The notes beneath the pieces are model-generated. The model did no database searches. It saw only the letters and a program-made list of their open reading frames with translations, and had not been told where the DNA came from. Shown piece after piece: positions 12,421 through 25,800 of a DNA stretch of 64,000 nucleotides (position 1 is the stretch's first letter; every line of letters begins with the position of its first letter). Made by a program: the position numbers and the translations under genes. Source of the stretch: Lumnitzera littorea (Eukaryota; Streptophyta; Magnoliopsida; Myrtales; Combretaceae); the NCBI GenBank assembly GCA_024138015.1, contig JAMXBB010000002.1:16490793-16554792 (forward strand), read 5' to 3'.

Positions 12421-12920
12421 AATGGAATATAATTGAGAATGGAATCACGATTACAATCTTATGTTTGGTAGCAACAAATGGAATCACATTTCAATTCTAA
12501 TAATTCATTTGGTTTGATTATTTGAATATATTTACAATCACACAAAATATGTATAAGTTCATCTTTGTCAAATAAACCCTTGATCTTCAAGGTGTATAAA
12601 TGAATATATTTATTATGAAATATGTTACAATATTGACGTAGTATATCTAATATAAATATGGAATGTAATTTAATAGAATAGAATTGAGAATGAAATGACA
12701 ACTATAATCTTGTGTTCGATAACAATAGCGGAATCACATTCCCATTCTAGGAATTCATTTGGTTTAATTGTTTGAGCAAATTCAAAATGACATGAAATAA
12801 ATACTTCTTTATCAAATAAAACCTTGATCTTCAAGATGTATAAATAAATATATTTATCATAAAATATGTTATGTCATATTGTTTATTGAACATATTACAT
12901 CTAGTACATAAATATAGCCC
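12421..12920. repeat. Imperfect tandem duplication, unit about 250 bp
   Basis: ATTGAGAATG occurs at 12432 and 12683, GGAATCACATT and AATTCATTTGGTTT follow in both copies, and CCTTGATCTTCAAG and TATAAAT-AATATATTTAT recur at 12578 and 12822. The offset is about 244-251 bp throughout. Two head-to-tail diverged copies are seen. There is no coding capacity. Confidence 0.7.
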
Positions 12921-14629
12921 AATATATTGTTAGATAGTGTAAAAATATGCCTTAATATATGATATAGAGATGCATTATAACTTATAAGATTTGAAATAAT
13001 TTTTTGGTTTTTAAGTCCTATAATTACTTGAGTTTGACTCTTTAGATTAAATAACAAAACTCAAAGAGCTAGGTAAACGAACTAGAGATAACTTAAGGAG
13101 ATTCGGCATTATGGTTTGAAGTCGAGACCACTGGACTAGACCTATGAAGTCCTAAAATTTTCAAAATAATAATAAAAATACTAAATTAATAATAATTACA
13201 TAATTGCAATAACATAGACAAGATCGAATTTAAGATGCAAATATAACAATAAATGAAAGTAAGATGAAAAATACAATAATACAATAAATAGTGCCTTTAT
13301 AGTGTGTAAAACCTAACGTAAAAATTGAATTGCAAAATGTTGAGCTTTAAGACTTGAACCATAAATATTGTCTAGGTAGAATATCATTTTCATGTTAAAT
13401 CTATTACTCTAAGATGTATACATGCATCTAACCAATAATTTGAGAGTATAAATACAATGTGCCTTTAAAAATGATATATTTTATAGTGCATATACTAAAA
13501 CTATAGTATATCTATAATATATGTTATATATTGCATATTGCATATCCCATATTATAATATATGCATGCATGTCTCTATACTAAAAATAACATGCCTATAT
13601 TGAATTTAATCATAATGTAGTATATAAAATATAGAAGATGTATTTACAATTATCCCTTGTATTTAATGGTAATATTTACATATTATCAATTTGAAATCTT
13701 GTGCCTAAGACACAATTTTTATCTCTAGCATTTAACTCTCCTTCTCCAATAATACTTTCTCGAACTCGATTTCCAATATCTTCATATTAAAAACAAAAGG
13801 GAAAAAATACTTTCTTTTCTATCTCTCCATTTTCTTTGTTTTCATAATTGAACATATAACCCATTCCTTCTTCTTGGATATCTAAAGATTCCAACTTTCG
13901 TATGATCTTAATTTTACATTTTATGTAGGTGGGTATTTTCATTTTTATATCTTCTTCATCAAATCTTCAATCATCCCTACTTAAATTAAAAATTTTCTTT
14001 TTAGTATGGTAAGTTACACATAATTTTTACTAAAGTTTGAAACTTTAGAGAAGTTTTTTTTAGTAATTGCATAATTACAATAAACGAAGGCATCCAGCTT
14101 ATGTGGTCATGAGCATGCCATATATGTCTCACCATTCAAGCAACCTCAAAGAACTAATGTAGAGATAATACGAAGGGAGACAACTTAAAGAGTGTCAAAA
14201 GAAGAATGAGTACATAGCTTTAGAGTTCAAAATGTACAAGTAACAAAAAAGGAAACTTAAGACCTCAACCTTATAGCAATTAAACTTGTTCTTCATATGA
14301 ATAACTATTTGATATTTAAAAGCAAAATTTGTATAGTAGAATACCATTTTTCTGATCCCTTTTATAAATGACAAAGCTATAGACTCTTATGAGTTGAACA
14401 TTATATACAGCCGAATATTATATACAACAATTGATTCTTGATAACAACCTTTTATGTTATAGTAATTTGCTAAACTATTTTAAAGAAAGAATTGATAATA
14501 GTTTATAAGATTAAGGTAATGAATACTAAATCAATACTAGTTGTAAATTCTCGAGGTATTTGGATGAAAGTGTTTATTAGCCACTTGTTAGCTAATTATT
14601 AATCATGGTTGGCTGAGAAGTTATATACG
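12921..14629. other. AT-rich intergenic DNA, no gene seen
   Basis: Nothing with coding character on either strand. Short ATAT-type runs occur around 13500-13600. Confidence 0.5.
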
Positions 14630-15130
14630 GTATTAGAACGGAATCTTATCAATGGATTTAAGATACATAGACAAACCATGCGGAAGCCAATGGGCTGACG
14701 ACAACCCAACACCAAAAAGGCAGTACAAGAGGGGTGGGAACGTCGTAAGGACAACGGTTGGGCAGGTGCAACTTCTAGAAGACTTTTACAACGTTATGAT
14801 TTGCACTCCAAAATGAGGAAGGGCTGCTTGTGATTGTATGGTGATGCACTAAGAGCACCATGTGCTATGGGGGCCACGGTTGTGGGATGGGAAGGGGAGG
14901 AGATTGTATGGCGTAACTATGTAAGCTTGTTCTTCGTATGAACAGATATTAGACACTCATCAGCCAAGGGAGGAGAATTCCTTTGCTCTGGAAATTGTAA
15001 GAAGGTAAAAGCTAGTTGCATCCACATCTAACCAATGAAATTGCGATACGTCCCTTCATAACGAGAAATATCGGAAGGAAGAAATCCAGGCTGTATTTAT
15101 GTGTGTAAGAAAAGAGAGATGGTGGGCCCT
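14630..15130 (+). other. GC-richer island, possible LTR-element leader
   Basis: The block stands out from its AT-rich flanks. CGGTATTAGAACGGAATC at 14627 resembles an initiator tRNA-Met primer site (TGGTATCAGAGC), and the DNA after it has a higher GC content. I see no gag or pol motif and no LTR pair, so this is only a hint of a decayed element. Confidence 0.2.
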
Positions 15131-15135
15131 AGTAA

Positions 15136-15975
15136 GGTTGAGCAAAAAAACCACAAAACACGAATCAAACCGTATATTAATCCATATCAAACCAAAATTT
15201 TCATTTTTTTTTTAAATCGATTGGTTTATGGTTCGATTTAATTATATATAAACAGTTCGCAATTTAGTTCAAAAAGATGAACCAAACCAAACTATTTGAT
15301 TAAAAAAAATTCATACAATTGTTTTGTACTCTCTTTTTTTTTTTCTTTTTTCCATCAATCTTGATAGATTTCTTCAAACTTTTTAAATCTTATTTCTAGA
15401 TCAATTATTAAGTTATATAAGTTCCATCTAAAATTTCACATTTAAAAATTTTATTTTTCTAAATTATCCGATCTTATATATTTTCAAATTAACAGTTTGA
15501 CCTTAATGCTTTTCATGTATCCCTCATCTTTTTTATGATCTTTAATGTATCCTTTTTATCTTCTTCATACTGCTTTTACATAAATAACTCTACTTTTCCC
15601 TCTCTATTATTGTTCATTAGAATAAAGTCTCTAACTCCCCATCTAATTAAATTAAGTTTATTAGGATCTTATATAATTTTTTACCATGTATTATTATACA
15701 CGATAAATATACAAAAAATTAACTAAAAACATATAAAATTTTAATAAAAAGAAAAATATGTTATTAAAGATAAAACGTTTAGTGAAAATTTAATATAAAA
15801 ACTTCAAACCATGGATCCAACTAAACTAAATAGGTTTTAATTAAGTTCAAAAAATTTGAAAACCCAATCCTATAATTAGGTTTAATTTCCAAAAAAAAAA
15901 TAAAACAAAGAAAAATATTATACTAAGTTCAATTCAATAGCAAAAGGTAAACCATACCGAACTAAATCGCATTAA
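15136..15975. repeat. Dispersed repeat, copy B
   Basis: This is the partner of 10050-10915 in the same orientation. Blocks in the same order include GGTTTATGGTTCGATTTAATT, ATATATAAACAGTTCGCAATT, CCAAACCAAACTATTTGAT and AAAAAAATTCATACAATTG. The copies are clearly diverged. The 15535-15726 frame corresponds to 10386-10658 and is not a gene. Confidence 0.6.
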
Positions 15976-16657
15976 CCCATAAGTGTGATGTTTTGATAGA
16001 TAATTTTATAATGATATTAAAAGATGAGTGCCCTGCCAAATATATGCAAATGCGTCATCCTCTATTAAGGTACCCATGCTCCAATATCCGGATAAAAGAG
16101 ATGACAAGTTTCCATCTGATTGAAGAAAGGCATAAAAGCCAACACATATACAACAACAAAAATGTGCGGCCCCTTACGGGGAAATTTTTCCTATGCAAGC
16201 CACTGACACTATGATTGGAGTAAAGGAAAGAACTAGAAGGGTATGGAAAATGAAAAGGATGAGTTTCCCTTGTTTGGAAATAGAGGGAAGTTTCTCCACC
16301 AAATTGGAGTAATTTAGGAGAGTGCTATTCTAATTCCAATTATAACCTTATTTTCAAGATTCTTATCACCGTTTTAGAACAATATAGCAACTAAATAGTT
16401 TAAAATATTTTTAACTATTATTTTAAAAAGCGCTCTCCCATATTCATTACTTAATATTTCTATTTTCTTTCTTCTTTAATTTTTTCTTGTCAACTTCCTT
16501 TTCTTCAAATTTCTTCCCTCTTACCAAACAGTGTAAAATCTTCAACAACTCAGAAAAGCAGATGAGGATAAATCTTGGAAGTCCATATTGAACACACTGA
16601 GGATACACTTCTTTGCAAGCTATACAAACATGTTGCTGAGGCATAAAGACCGAAATC
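15976..16657. other. 3' flank of VPS18, no other gene seen
   Basis: This is downstream of the VPS18 stop codon and should contain its 3' UTR. I see no single convincing poly(A) signal on the minus strand. The 15993-16214 frame has no domain. Confidence 0.4.
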
Positions 16658-16828
16658 TCAGATGGGTAAAGAGATGCTTCGTTGGTTAGCCAGACTAGGT
16701 TTTATTTCCCACGAAGTAACCTCTTGTGCTTCCTCTGGAAGAATAAATGGCAAACCAATTTCACGGATCATCAACTCCCCACAAAAAGGGCATTCACTTG
16801 CTATGGCATCGTCCAACTGTGATCGTAG
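16658..16828 (-). CDS. VPS18: VPS18 exon 23 (terminal)
   Basis: Residues 932-987 and the TGA stop. LDDAIASECPFCGELMI supplies the last RING pair, Cys944 and Cys947. Ends ...RSISLPI, typical of plant Vps18. Confidence 0.96.
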   Translation of the reverse strand, partial: LRSQLDDAIASECPFCGELMIREIGLPFILPEEAQEVTSWEIKPSLANQRSISLPI

Positions 16829-19800
16829 CTGTGACATGGTGAACACAGGGCATGAATCCACCATCAAATTGTTTCATTTATAAAAAATAAATAGCAGGAA
16901 ACCATATACAAAGCTCAAGTAAGAAAATGTCAAGGGAACATATATCATTAATTGAAGACATTAAAGGCATTAGTCGGAAGGAAATGAAAAAGCAATGAAA
17001 ATGTTGATAATTTCCTGTATGTTGACCAGCAGTCTTGATGAATGACCACAGCATATGAGCTATGCATGCTGGGGAAAGTATCAGGGGAAAAGCTACCTCA
17101 AAAGAATAAACTTCTATCGAAGAAAATGCAAGCAAAAACTGATATATACTTCTTCCATGTCAGTGAATTTGTGAGTGCACAAAATCAAAGCAGCACCCAG
17201 ATATAATTGGATACCTTATCTGTTGTAGTCACACTGGTTATGGGTTCCTCGTTAATACCACCGTTTTGGTCCCATTTAGCTTCTCCACCCAATAATGTAA
17301 GCTGCTTTTGCAAATCCAAGATATATTCTGCCTGACAGGAAATGAAAACAATGCATCGGTGACTAGCAGGGCCATGAAGTGCAAACATCATGATCAAAGC
17401 CTTTAGAGAAATACATATAATTAAAAGGAAAAGGAAGTGAGTTTATAAAGAACAGGTACATGCTTTGTCAGAAAAGCCAAGCATGCATTTCTTTTATTAC
17501 TGATTATTCTTTGTTTTCAATGTCTTATTCGCCAGCAACACAAAACAAGTTAGACTCTGTGTCACGAGCCTGATTGGTTGCTGGATTCACTAAATCATGT
17601 CAACGTTCTGAAAAAAAGGTGGTGGAAATTAAAGAGTACTGATTGACCATATTTAACCATCATATCAACTTACTTGAGCTTCAGTCGTGCAGCGGGTAAC
17701 GTGGGCTATTAGGCATTCCGCATGAAAGGCATGCCCACATGGAAAGACATAAAATGGGGCCATTGGCCCACTGGATAAATAACCTTGAGCCATCTGATAC
17801 TCACCACTCACCGTCAGGATCTTACGATGACAAACCTGATTGTTTTTTCATATATGCACATGTCATTAACTTGATAAAAGATGCCCAAAGTGAGGGTATA
17901 TCTGACCTTAAGGAGGCATGGAGAGAGAATGGAAATTTTAACTGATAGAAAGCACTAGAACAATGCAGCACAATTTCGTTAAGATGAACACAAGCAAAAG
18001 TTAAGACAAGTCTACCCTTCATTTTTCTCTTGGATATCTTGATGATGTAATCCATGCTACTCTTCTACATTCACCTACTGCAAAGTTAGTCTCCTCTAAT
18101 TAAACCAAAATGTCTCTTTTTTACCGCATACAGCTCAAAGGAAGTTACATTTTCAGCCGGATCTAAGATCAAAGGAGCAATTTCATATGATTCTACTGAT
18201 TATCTAGCTCATCATATTAACTTTAAGTAGAACATTTCTACAAGAATTCTTTTCTCAAGTGCAATCTTTGTGGCTTCTTAGTTCTCTAAAGCTTCTCCAC
18301 CTGCATAATACATCATCTCTGTTTTGTACCACCAAAAGCTAATCAACTTGCAGCTTGTTCACATTGCTAATCAAGACAAGAGAACACAATTGAATGGATG
18401 ATTCATACCCCACATTCCTCATCGCGCTCAATAACAGCATATCTCTGAGCAAGTGCACTAATATCAGTTCTTATGTTATCTGCACCATGTGTTGCATCAT
18501 TCATTTCTTGTTTCAGTAGTTCAATTTGCTTGTTGTAATCTTCTAAAGCTGAACAAATTGCCTCCTGCATTATTACGTCACAGAAATTGAAATACCATTA
18601 GGCCTAAAGATTAGTAAATAATCCAAGGAACAGAGGAATTATAGGCATTTGTTCACAATATTCAGCAAGCAAAACAAGTCAAGGAAAAGATGGAAATTAT
18701 AATATAAACCCCATAAGTGAGCTAAAAACATTTTTTTACACAAGTTGGTAGTTCATTCAAATTTAATAGAAATTAACATATCTATTATATTATCATTCAC
18801 AAAAGAGCAGTGAAAATAGTTGGCCAAAATGGAAGCAAAAGGCTTCGTTTTCAGATAGGAAAGGTAGAAAATGAAAGAAACCAAAGTGCTGGACAGAACC
18901 GACTACATCTTCATCCACCAACATAATGAAAGACCCTTCCCTTTTCAGTTTTCAGGTTCAGATGTCTGTTCATCTGATAAATATCTAGGCCATGCACTCA
19001 GCATATATTTGGGCACAGTTTTTTCCATAAGTTCTCATAAATCCCCTCATCACAAATATATACAAATTGGCTGATTCCACTTTAGGTACACTTAGTTTAC
19101 CTAACACTATTTAAATCCCTCAATCAAGCTTCACAATATTTCAGTACAAGAAATGCAAAATTCAAAACTCTCTGACCTGGTCCATTATAAAGAGCCTTAG
19201 CAAACAAAAGAGAGTGGGTATTCTTTTTAAGTTCCATTCTAGATTGATCTCTGCCTAGAATGATACTCAGTCAAGCATGAAGAAGCCTTTCCTCAGTGTA
19301 ATCAGTTAAGCCCATAAAGTAAAACAACAAGACAGATTTTTTCAAAACCACTAAATAGAACAAAATGCTATTCCATTCAGCTCCATTGATTATCTTTCCA
19401 AGATATGCTTTCCATATGTAATTTAATTTGTTTCCAAATAAAGAAACTTGAAGATATTCATGTCAGGAACAGTGAACTGCAAGGATCTATCGCGAATGGA
19501 AATCGATAATGCCTGAGGGTGTCACCTATTGATACAACCCCAATGTTATACCTTTGGCACATGTCTACAAGAGGAGGATTACACCTTCGACACGTCTGCA
19601 GGAGGAGGATGTTGTGTATACTTAGTTGTTCACTGCTTTACTTGTTTACTTTTGTTATATGCTATGGTATAGGTTTACTGTTGTATAGTTTTTGTTAGTT
19701 TTTAACGAGTTAGTTAGTGAATCTATTATTTTGTTTGTAGTCCGGAAAATTCTGTTAAGCTCTAGAGAGCTTGAGAGCATATTAGTTAGTAGAGGTTAGC

Positions 19801-22800
19801 CAATGAAGAAGGCATGAGCAGTGATTAGACTTTAGTCAGAAAATATTAGAGAATTATGTTGACACTAAGTGAGCAATAAGTTCTCCTGAACCTTCATGAT
19901 TGGAAATGTGTGTTTTATTTTATACTCTTTAAAAAAAAAAGTAATTTTTCAACACGTATCATAATCTATGTCTGTTAATTGGTGCCATCTGTGGGTTTTC
20001 CTGGTGATTCCTATCTTGAAGTTTGATGTAGTTGGTGAAACTGCACGTCTACAAGAGGAGCATTACACCATCAGCAAATGTCTACAAGACGACGATCCCT
20101 ATGTCTACTTAGTTGTTTACTGCTTTACTTTTTTTTTACTATTGCTCAATGCAACATTCTAGTTTTACTGTGAGTAGTTTTGGTTACTTATTAACTGGTC
20201 AATTAGTTAGTGAGTCTATTATTCTGTTTGTAGCCCGTAAAGTTCTGGAAAGCTCTAGAGAGCTTACTGGTTATTAGAGGTTAGCCTATAAAGGGGCGCA
20301 AGTAGCAGTTAGAGACTTCAAGTCAAAAAAAAATGAGAAAGTTGTGTTTACTCTAAGTGAGCAACAAGTGCTCATGAACCTTTATGACTGGAGGTGTGTG
20401 TTTTCTTTTCTACTCCAAATCAATAAAAGGAAAAAGGGTAATTTTCGATCATGTATCACTATCGCCAATATTTATGTGCATTTATCGTGCACACCAAATT
20501 TTCAAACTGTAAAAGAGTTCAGTACCTAACAAACAAAATTTGAATATATGTTTTTCTGCTCATCTACTAAACAAATTAAATCAGAGCATCTGCAGCAACA
20601 TGGAGAGTCTCTATTTGTCATATGAGCTAGTTGTGACAAAGGATCAAAGTGCTTAAGCGGCCTAAATGCAGCAAGGGGATTATACAGGATCAAGAGCAGT
20701 CGTCAAATTTTCCACTAATCCTGGGCAAAAAATCTTTTAAGAAAATTTATTGTAGACTCATCGCATGCCAAGAAAAGTTTCATAGATTTAAGGAGATTTT
20801 ATATCTCTCAACACACTACTTTCCTACCTTGAAGTCATCAATAAGAGCAAAGTCTGGAAAGAATGGCAATATATCCTCGATCTTTAAGAGGCCATCAGTT
20901 TCTTTAAGAAATGCTATAGCTCTCCGAATATTCTCCCTTTTGGCCCCTTTCTCTTGTTCAACAACATGCTTAGCAACCATGAGCCAAAGCTTTTTTCTCA
21001 AGTCATCATCATCTTCAACCTTGTCAGCTTCAGCCATAGCAAGCTCCGGATCAACCTAGATCACCAAAACAGAATTTGTATGTTAATGCAAGTAAACTTT
21101 TCACTTTCTCATCTCAAGAAAAATTTCCATGAGTTAGTATACAGGGCTCAGTGAGCATGCCAGCATCTCAGTTCATCAAAGGCCAACAGAGGATTGATCT
21201 ATTGATTGATTCAGTTAGTACCATTCCACAAGGGCATTAGGAGGGGAGTGTTCCTTTTCTTTCTGGTATGAGGAAGGAGTACAACCTTTCAAAGAATAAT
21301 AGCCTTTCCTCTACTTCTAGTAGCTTGGATGATCGTTAACTCTGCCTAAAATTGTATAAGAACTGAACATTTAGAAGCAAAGTCCATGAATATGTGGTCT
21401 TTGCTAAGAAACAACTTCAATTTAATTAGAAGCAGAAGACTTGCAAACAGCATCTTAATTACATAAGTTAGGCCAAAAACCAGTAGGAAAAAGCAAAAAT
21501 CGACTTGATTTCGGAAAATGGAATAATTCACAAGGAAACTTTAAAATGGAAGTAAATATCTCATGGATTCCATGTCCATGTTTGTCATCTGAATGCTATA
21601 GCATTCAAGAGTAACATGAAAAGGAAAGAGAATTTAACATGCAAAAATTTCAAGGATTGCAAACAAACAAGCACCACCAAGTACAACATACTTTGCAAGA
21701 GAACAACAGACTTGACCAGTAATTTTCCTAGAGACTAAAAGGTTAGGCATGTCATGTGCACTAAATTAGGTTCCTTAACTTAAAGTAGAATCTAATGGAT
21801 AAACATCAACGTAAAGATGTATGTATTCTCAAACCAACTCTTGCATTGAAACTTCATAAAATGAAACAATAAAGGGCCCAGAATGGGTCGTGGTGCACTG
21901 TAGCTGCAGTGCAATAATTTATTTCTTACCCATACATGACTGGAGATTCAAGAAAACTGAAGACATAAACATAATAAATAACTGGAAAAGAGATGGGGAA
22001 AAGGATCAGCAATGGCCTGTAACCTGCAAAGCTAGAGCAACGGCTTCCTCATGCATAGACATCATGCTGTATATATGGACACAGGCACGCATTCGTTTTT
22101 CTTTGAGGCAAAGGCGCAATGCATACTTGGGATCATAAAAGAAGTCAGGTCCATTTTCTCGTCCTTTCCCAAACTTGCATTGTAAGAAGCGCAAAAGAGA
22201 ACTATCATTTTCCTGATTTCCACACAGAATGCAAACAGAAGAAATTGAAACTTCAGAGAAGTTTAAACTTGAAATTCATCCATAAATCTATCATAGGTAC
22301 CTGAGTCATCATCACGATAGTCTACTAGGCATTATGGGCTAGCAAGATAGAGTAGCAGATTATTTGTAAGTTTCACTTGAGGCTTGGAACAAGCTTTAAA
22401 CAAATGTTATATATGGACAAGGGAACAAATTCATAAATGACCAAGTACCACTATTCCCCAATACAAGATCTATAAGCTCCTAATACTGTTTACTCGAGCA
22501 ACATCCCACTTACATTCTTCTGGGTGAAGTTCCCTAATTTCATTTATAACTCAGGGATATACATAACAACCTGCTTCATCTTATATAACAGTTCAGTGCA
22601 TCGGTTTATCTATTGGATAAAGTACCAAACTAGTCTCCCATATTTTCACATAGAACCAATTTGTCCCTAAACTTTGGTTTAATCCAATTAGGTCATCTTA
22701 AACATTGCCAACAGAATCATCCAAAAAAGGAAGGGGGCAAAAAGGCCGGAAAAGACAATCAATGGAGCAAACACTCAAAACTGACCTGTTTGGCATACAA

Positions 22801-25800
22801 AGACAGTAGCAAGTTGTGAATGCCAGGATCTTCATTGTGCAATCGATGAACACAAAACTCCAAATATTTAACAACTTCATGGGTTTCATTCCTACATGCA
22901 CGTATAAACTTAAATTCATCAAACAGAGAGGTCTTCTTGGTAATTACCCAGCAGAAAGTTTATAGCATATCATATATATGTGGGATAAGGCACTTATAAT
23001 GGTTGCAGCTTTTTCATTTGCTTTCTCAATAAGGTGAAAACACATTCTACCACAACCCGCATCCACATAGACACCGATGTGCATGTGATGTTCAGAATAG
23101 CAAGTTATGACTGTTGAGGAGCACGATGTATTTAGCATCACATGCTAGTATGTATACTATAGTAAAATCCTCGTAGGTCACCCCGCAATCACACCAAACA
23201 GCAGTTCTTCCATTTGTCTCCATATGAATCAACAAGCAGTGCATATTATGCTTTCATTGCCATCCTTATTAGCTACAAACCAATATTAATATTGACTCCC
23301 AGTATTTTATTTCCGAGAAATCATGTGTAAACTTATATATCTCCAGCATTGATATGCTATATCTTTTGAAAGGAAATGAAAAAGAAAACAACCTTGTTGA
23401 TCATCAATTGTTTTTTTGGGTAAGGTGAGATATTTTCAATTTTAAATATGGTAAAGAATACAAGGTTACAAAAGAAGAGGAAGCACACAAAATAACTCCT
23501 AAATTGACATAAGCATCAAAAAACAAAAGGATGCCTAGGTTGATAAAATAGTTTTTGTAAAATGTGGCTAATGAACTTGGTTCTTACTTGTACATCCTAG
23601 CCCCTTTGCACATTAGTACAATATCTGACCTTATCCAAAAAAAAAAGTTAAAAAAATATATAAAATTACAAGAAGCAAGATAAAATAGATCTCCAAATAG
23701 CCTCAGCAGAATGAGCTAACCCCCTGGCACGTCATTCATTCCTTTCCTTCCATAGATAATAACAAACAGTAGCTACAGATTCTTTCATCCTGTTCCCAAG
23801 CTGAGCTCCAAAAGAGGCTAAAAGAGAAGATAGAAAGGTTAGGTTAGAAGGTCTCTACACTGTCCAATCCAAAGAAGCCTCAATCCCTCTCCACACTTAC
23901 TAGTAAAATCACACCTCAAGAAAAGATATTGATGGTTTTTCTCATTCTTACTACAAACATAGCAGCAATTAGAATCAATTACACCCCATAACTTCAATCT
24001 ATCTATAGTGTAGAGCCTCCCACTAAGCAATAAGCCATATAATAAAAGCGTGCCTGGATATAATGGTCTTGTTCCAAACTGTTGCATACCAATCAACCTT
24101 GGCAAAATTTTCTCTTGCAAGAGCATAATCCATCCTGCTAGATAACTCCGTAGAAGGTTTGTTCTTCCAAATCAGCCAGTCAACGATTGATGCATTCAGA
24201 CTACCGGTGCCAAGAGAGGAGCTAATACTTCTCTAAACTTCCCCTACGACCAATCCCAACTTGAAACATTAATGAAAGAACAAAGAGGGGCCTCTTTGGG
24301 GCAGCCAACCTCCATAGAACTTCTCTCTTTAAGGCAATTTGCTAATGACCCCCTCAGGAACCAAGGGTTATACCAAAAAGATATAGCATGCAATTAACCT
24401 CCCATTTCAAGAGTTGAAGCGCAAGCTCCCTTGACCATAGAATTTTTCTCCAAGCCCAATAAGTATCATTAAGAACTTTAATACACCAGAAGTTATATCC
24501 TCTTAAGATTTCAGATTTAACCCAGCTACACCTAAGATAATCTCCATAATCCACACAAATGTGCCATATATAATATTTTAGTTGGGCTACTTTATTCCGT
24601 AGCTCCAAATCAATACCAAGGCCACCTTCCTCCTTAGGTTTGCAATTATCAGTCCAACATAATTTAGCCTTCACCTTTTCTTCATCACTTCCATTTCATA
24701 AGAAACATTCGAACATACTCAGCAAAGAGATACACTCATGGGAAAAATGAAAATAGATGACCAATAGACTCGCAAGGAAAATAAAATGCTCTTGAAAAAG
24801 CCATACAACTTGTTAATGCTAATGCCAAAATGGAAAATGATTTCTAGTAGAGGGGCTAATCAGAAATAGAAGGTAAGCAGTTAAACCAGTTGAATTTACA
24901 ATCTTGTCTCGACAAAATGAAACCTTGATGCATTTGAGTATCATATTCAGGATCACAAATTTTAATGATAAGGAATACACAAATGCTAGAGACATATCTG
25001 CAGGTAAGAATTACTTTTCTTGGGCCTTACTTCGCATGAGGTTCATTTGTGTATCGCATCATGGCAGGAATCAGTTTTCTTGGATTCAGCTGTTTATTAG
25101 TCATCCATGACTCCACAGTTTCATATGCATCAAGCATGATGAGCTCTGGAGCAAATTTGTACTGCAATTTCAGTAATTTATTATTCACTTTAATATGAGA
25201 TACAAGAAAAATCAAAGTTACTAGAATGAGAAGTTCACACGTTCAACATAGCTAAAGTAAGAAAGAAAAAGATCTAAATGCAAAGCCAACAGCATTATCT
25301 TTACCTGAAGATCTATTGAAACAGAAGGTCTCTGAAGGACTTCCAGAGCTTTCTTTGCTTCTCCTTGCTTTAGCAAGACAAAATGCAACTCTTTAAGTGT
25401 CAAAATAATATAATTTCATCATTTATTGAACAGAAAATCCACAGAACAGAAAAGTCATGATACATGATATTACGGGAATAGCAAACAGTGTATTTCCTCC
25501 ACAGAAATTTTTTCAGATCCCCCAATTAGTTAATGGGTCAAAAAGAAGCGACCATCTAAGGTTTCTCAATCTATCTGTGCACACCATATACATAGCAACT
25601 TAATGAAATGGATGAAGATCCAGTTTTCACCATTGATGTAAGAAATTGACACATGACCAATGTGGTTTTCAAAAGCCAGGACAGGAAAAGTAGGTCCAAA
25701 AGAAATGAAGCATTTGAAGTGCTAATGGTCATGTTAATGGCATAATTTTAGGCTAAATTATACTATTGGCTTGTAAATTATTATTGATATAGGCTATTAA

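Noticed and set aside
16662..16883. Plus-strand 73-codon ORF
   Set aside because: Antisense of the terminal VPS18 exon that carries the CPFC RING pair.
17739..17945. Plus-strand 68-codon ORF
   Set aside because: Overlaps VPS18 exon 21 (RING-H2 core) in antisense; no domain of its own.
20649..21059. 136-codon plus-strand ORF rich in Ser and Leu
   Set aside because: It is the antisense of VPS18 exon 19, which fits the protein family residue by residue; the plus frame is a shadow.
23395..24830. ACAACCTTGTTGAT and ACAACTTGTTAATG as a target duplication of LINE-A
   Set aside because: The match is imperfect and the left string does not abut the A-run, so it may be chance.
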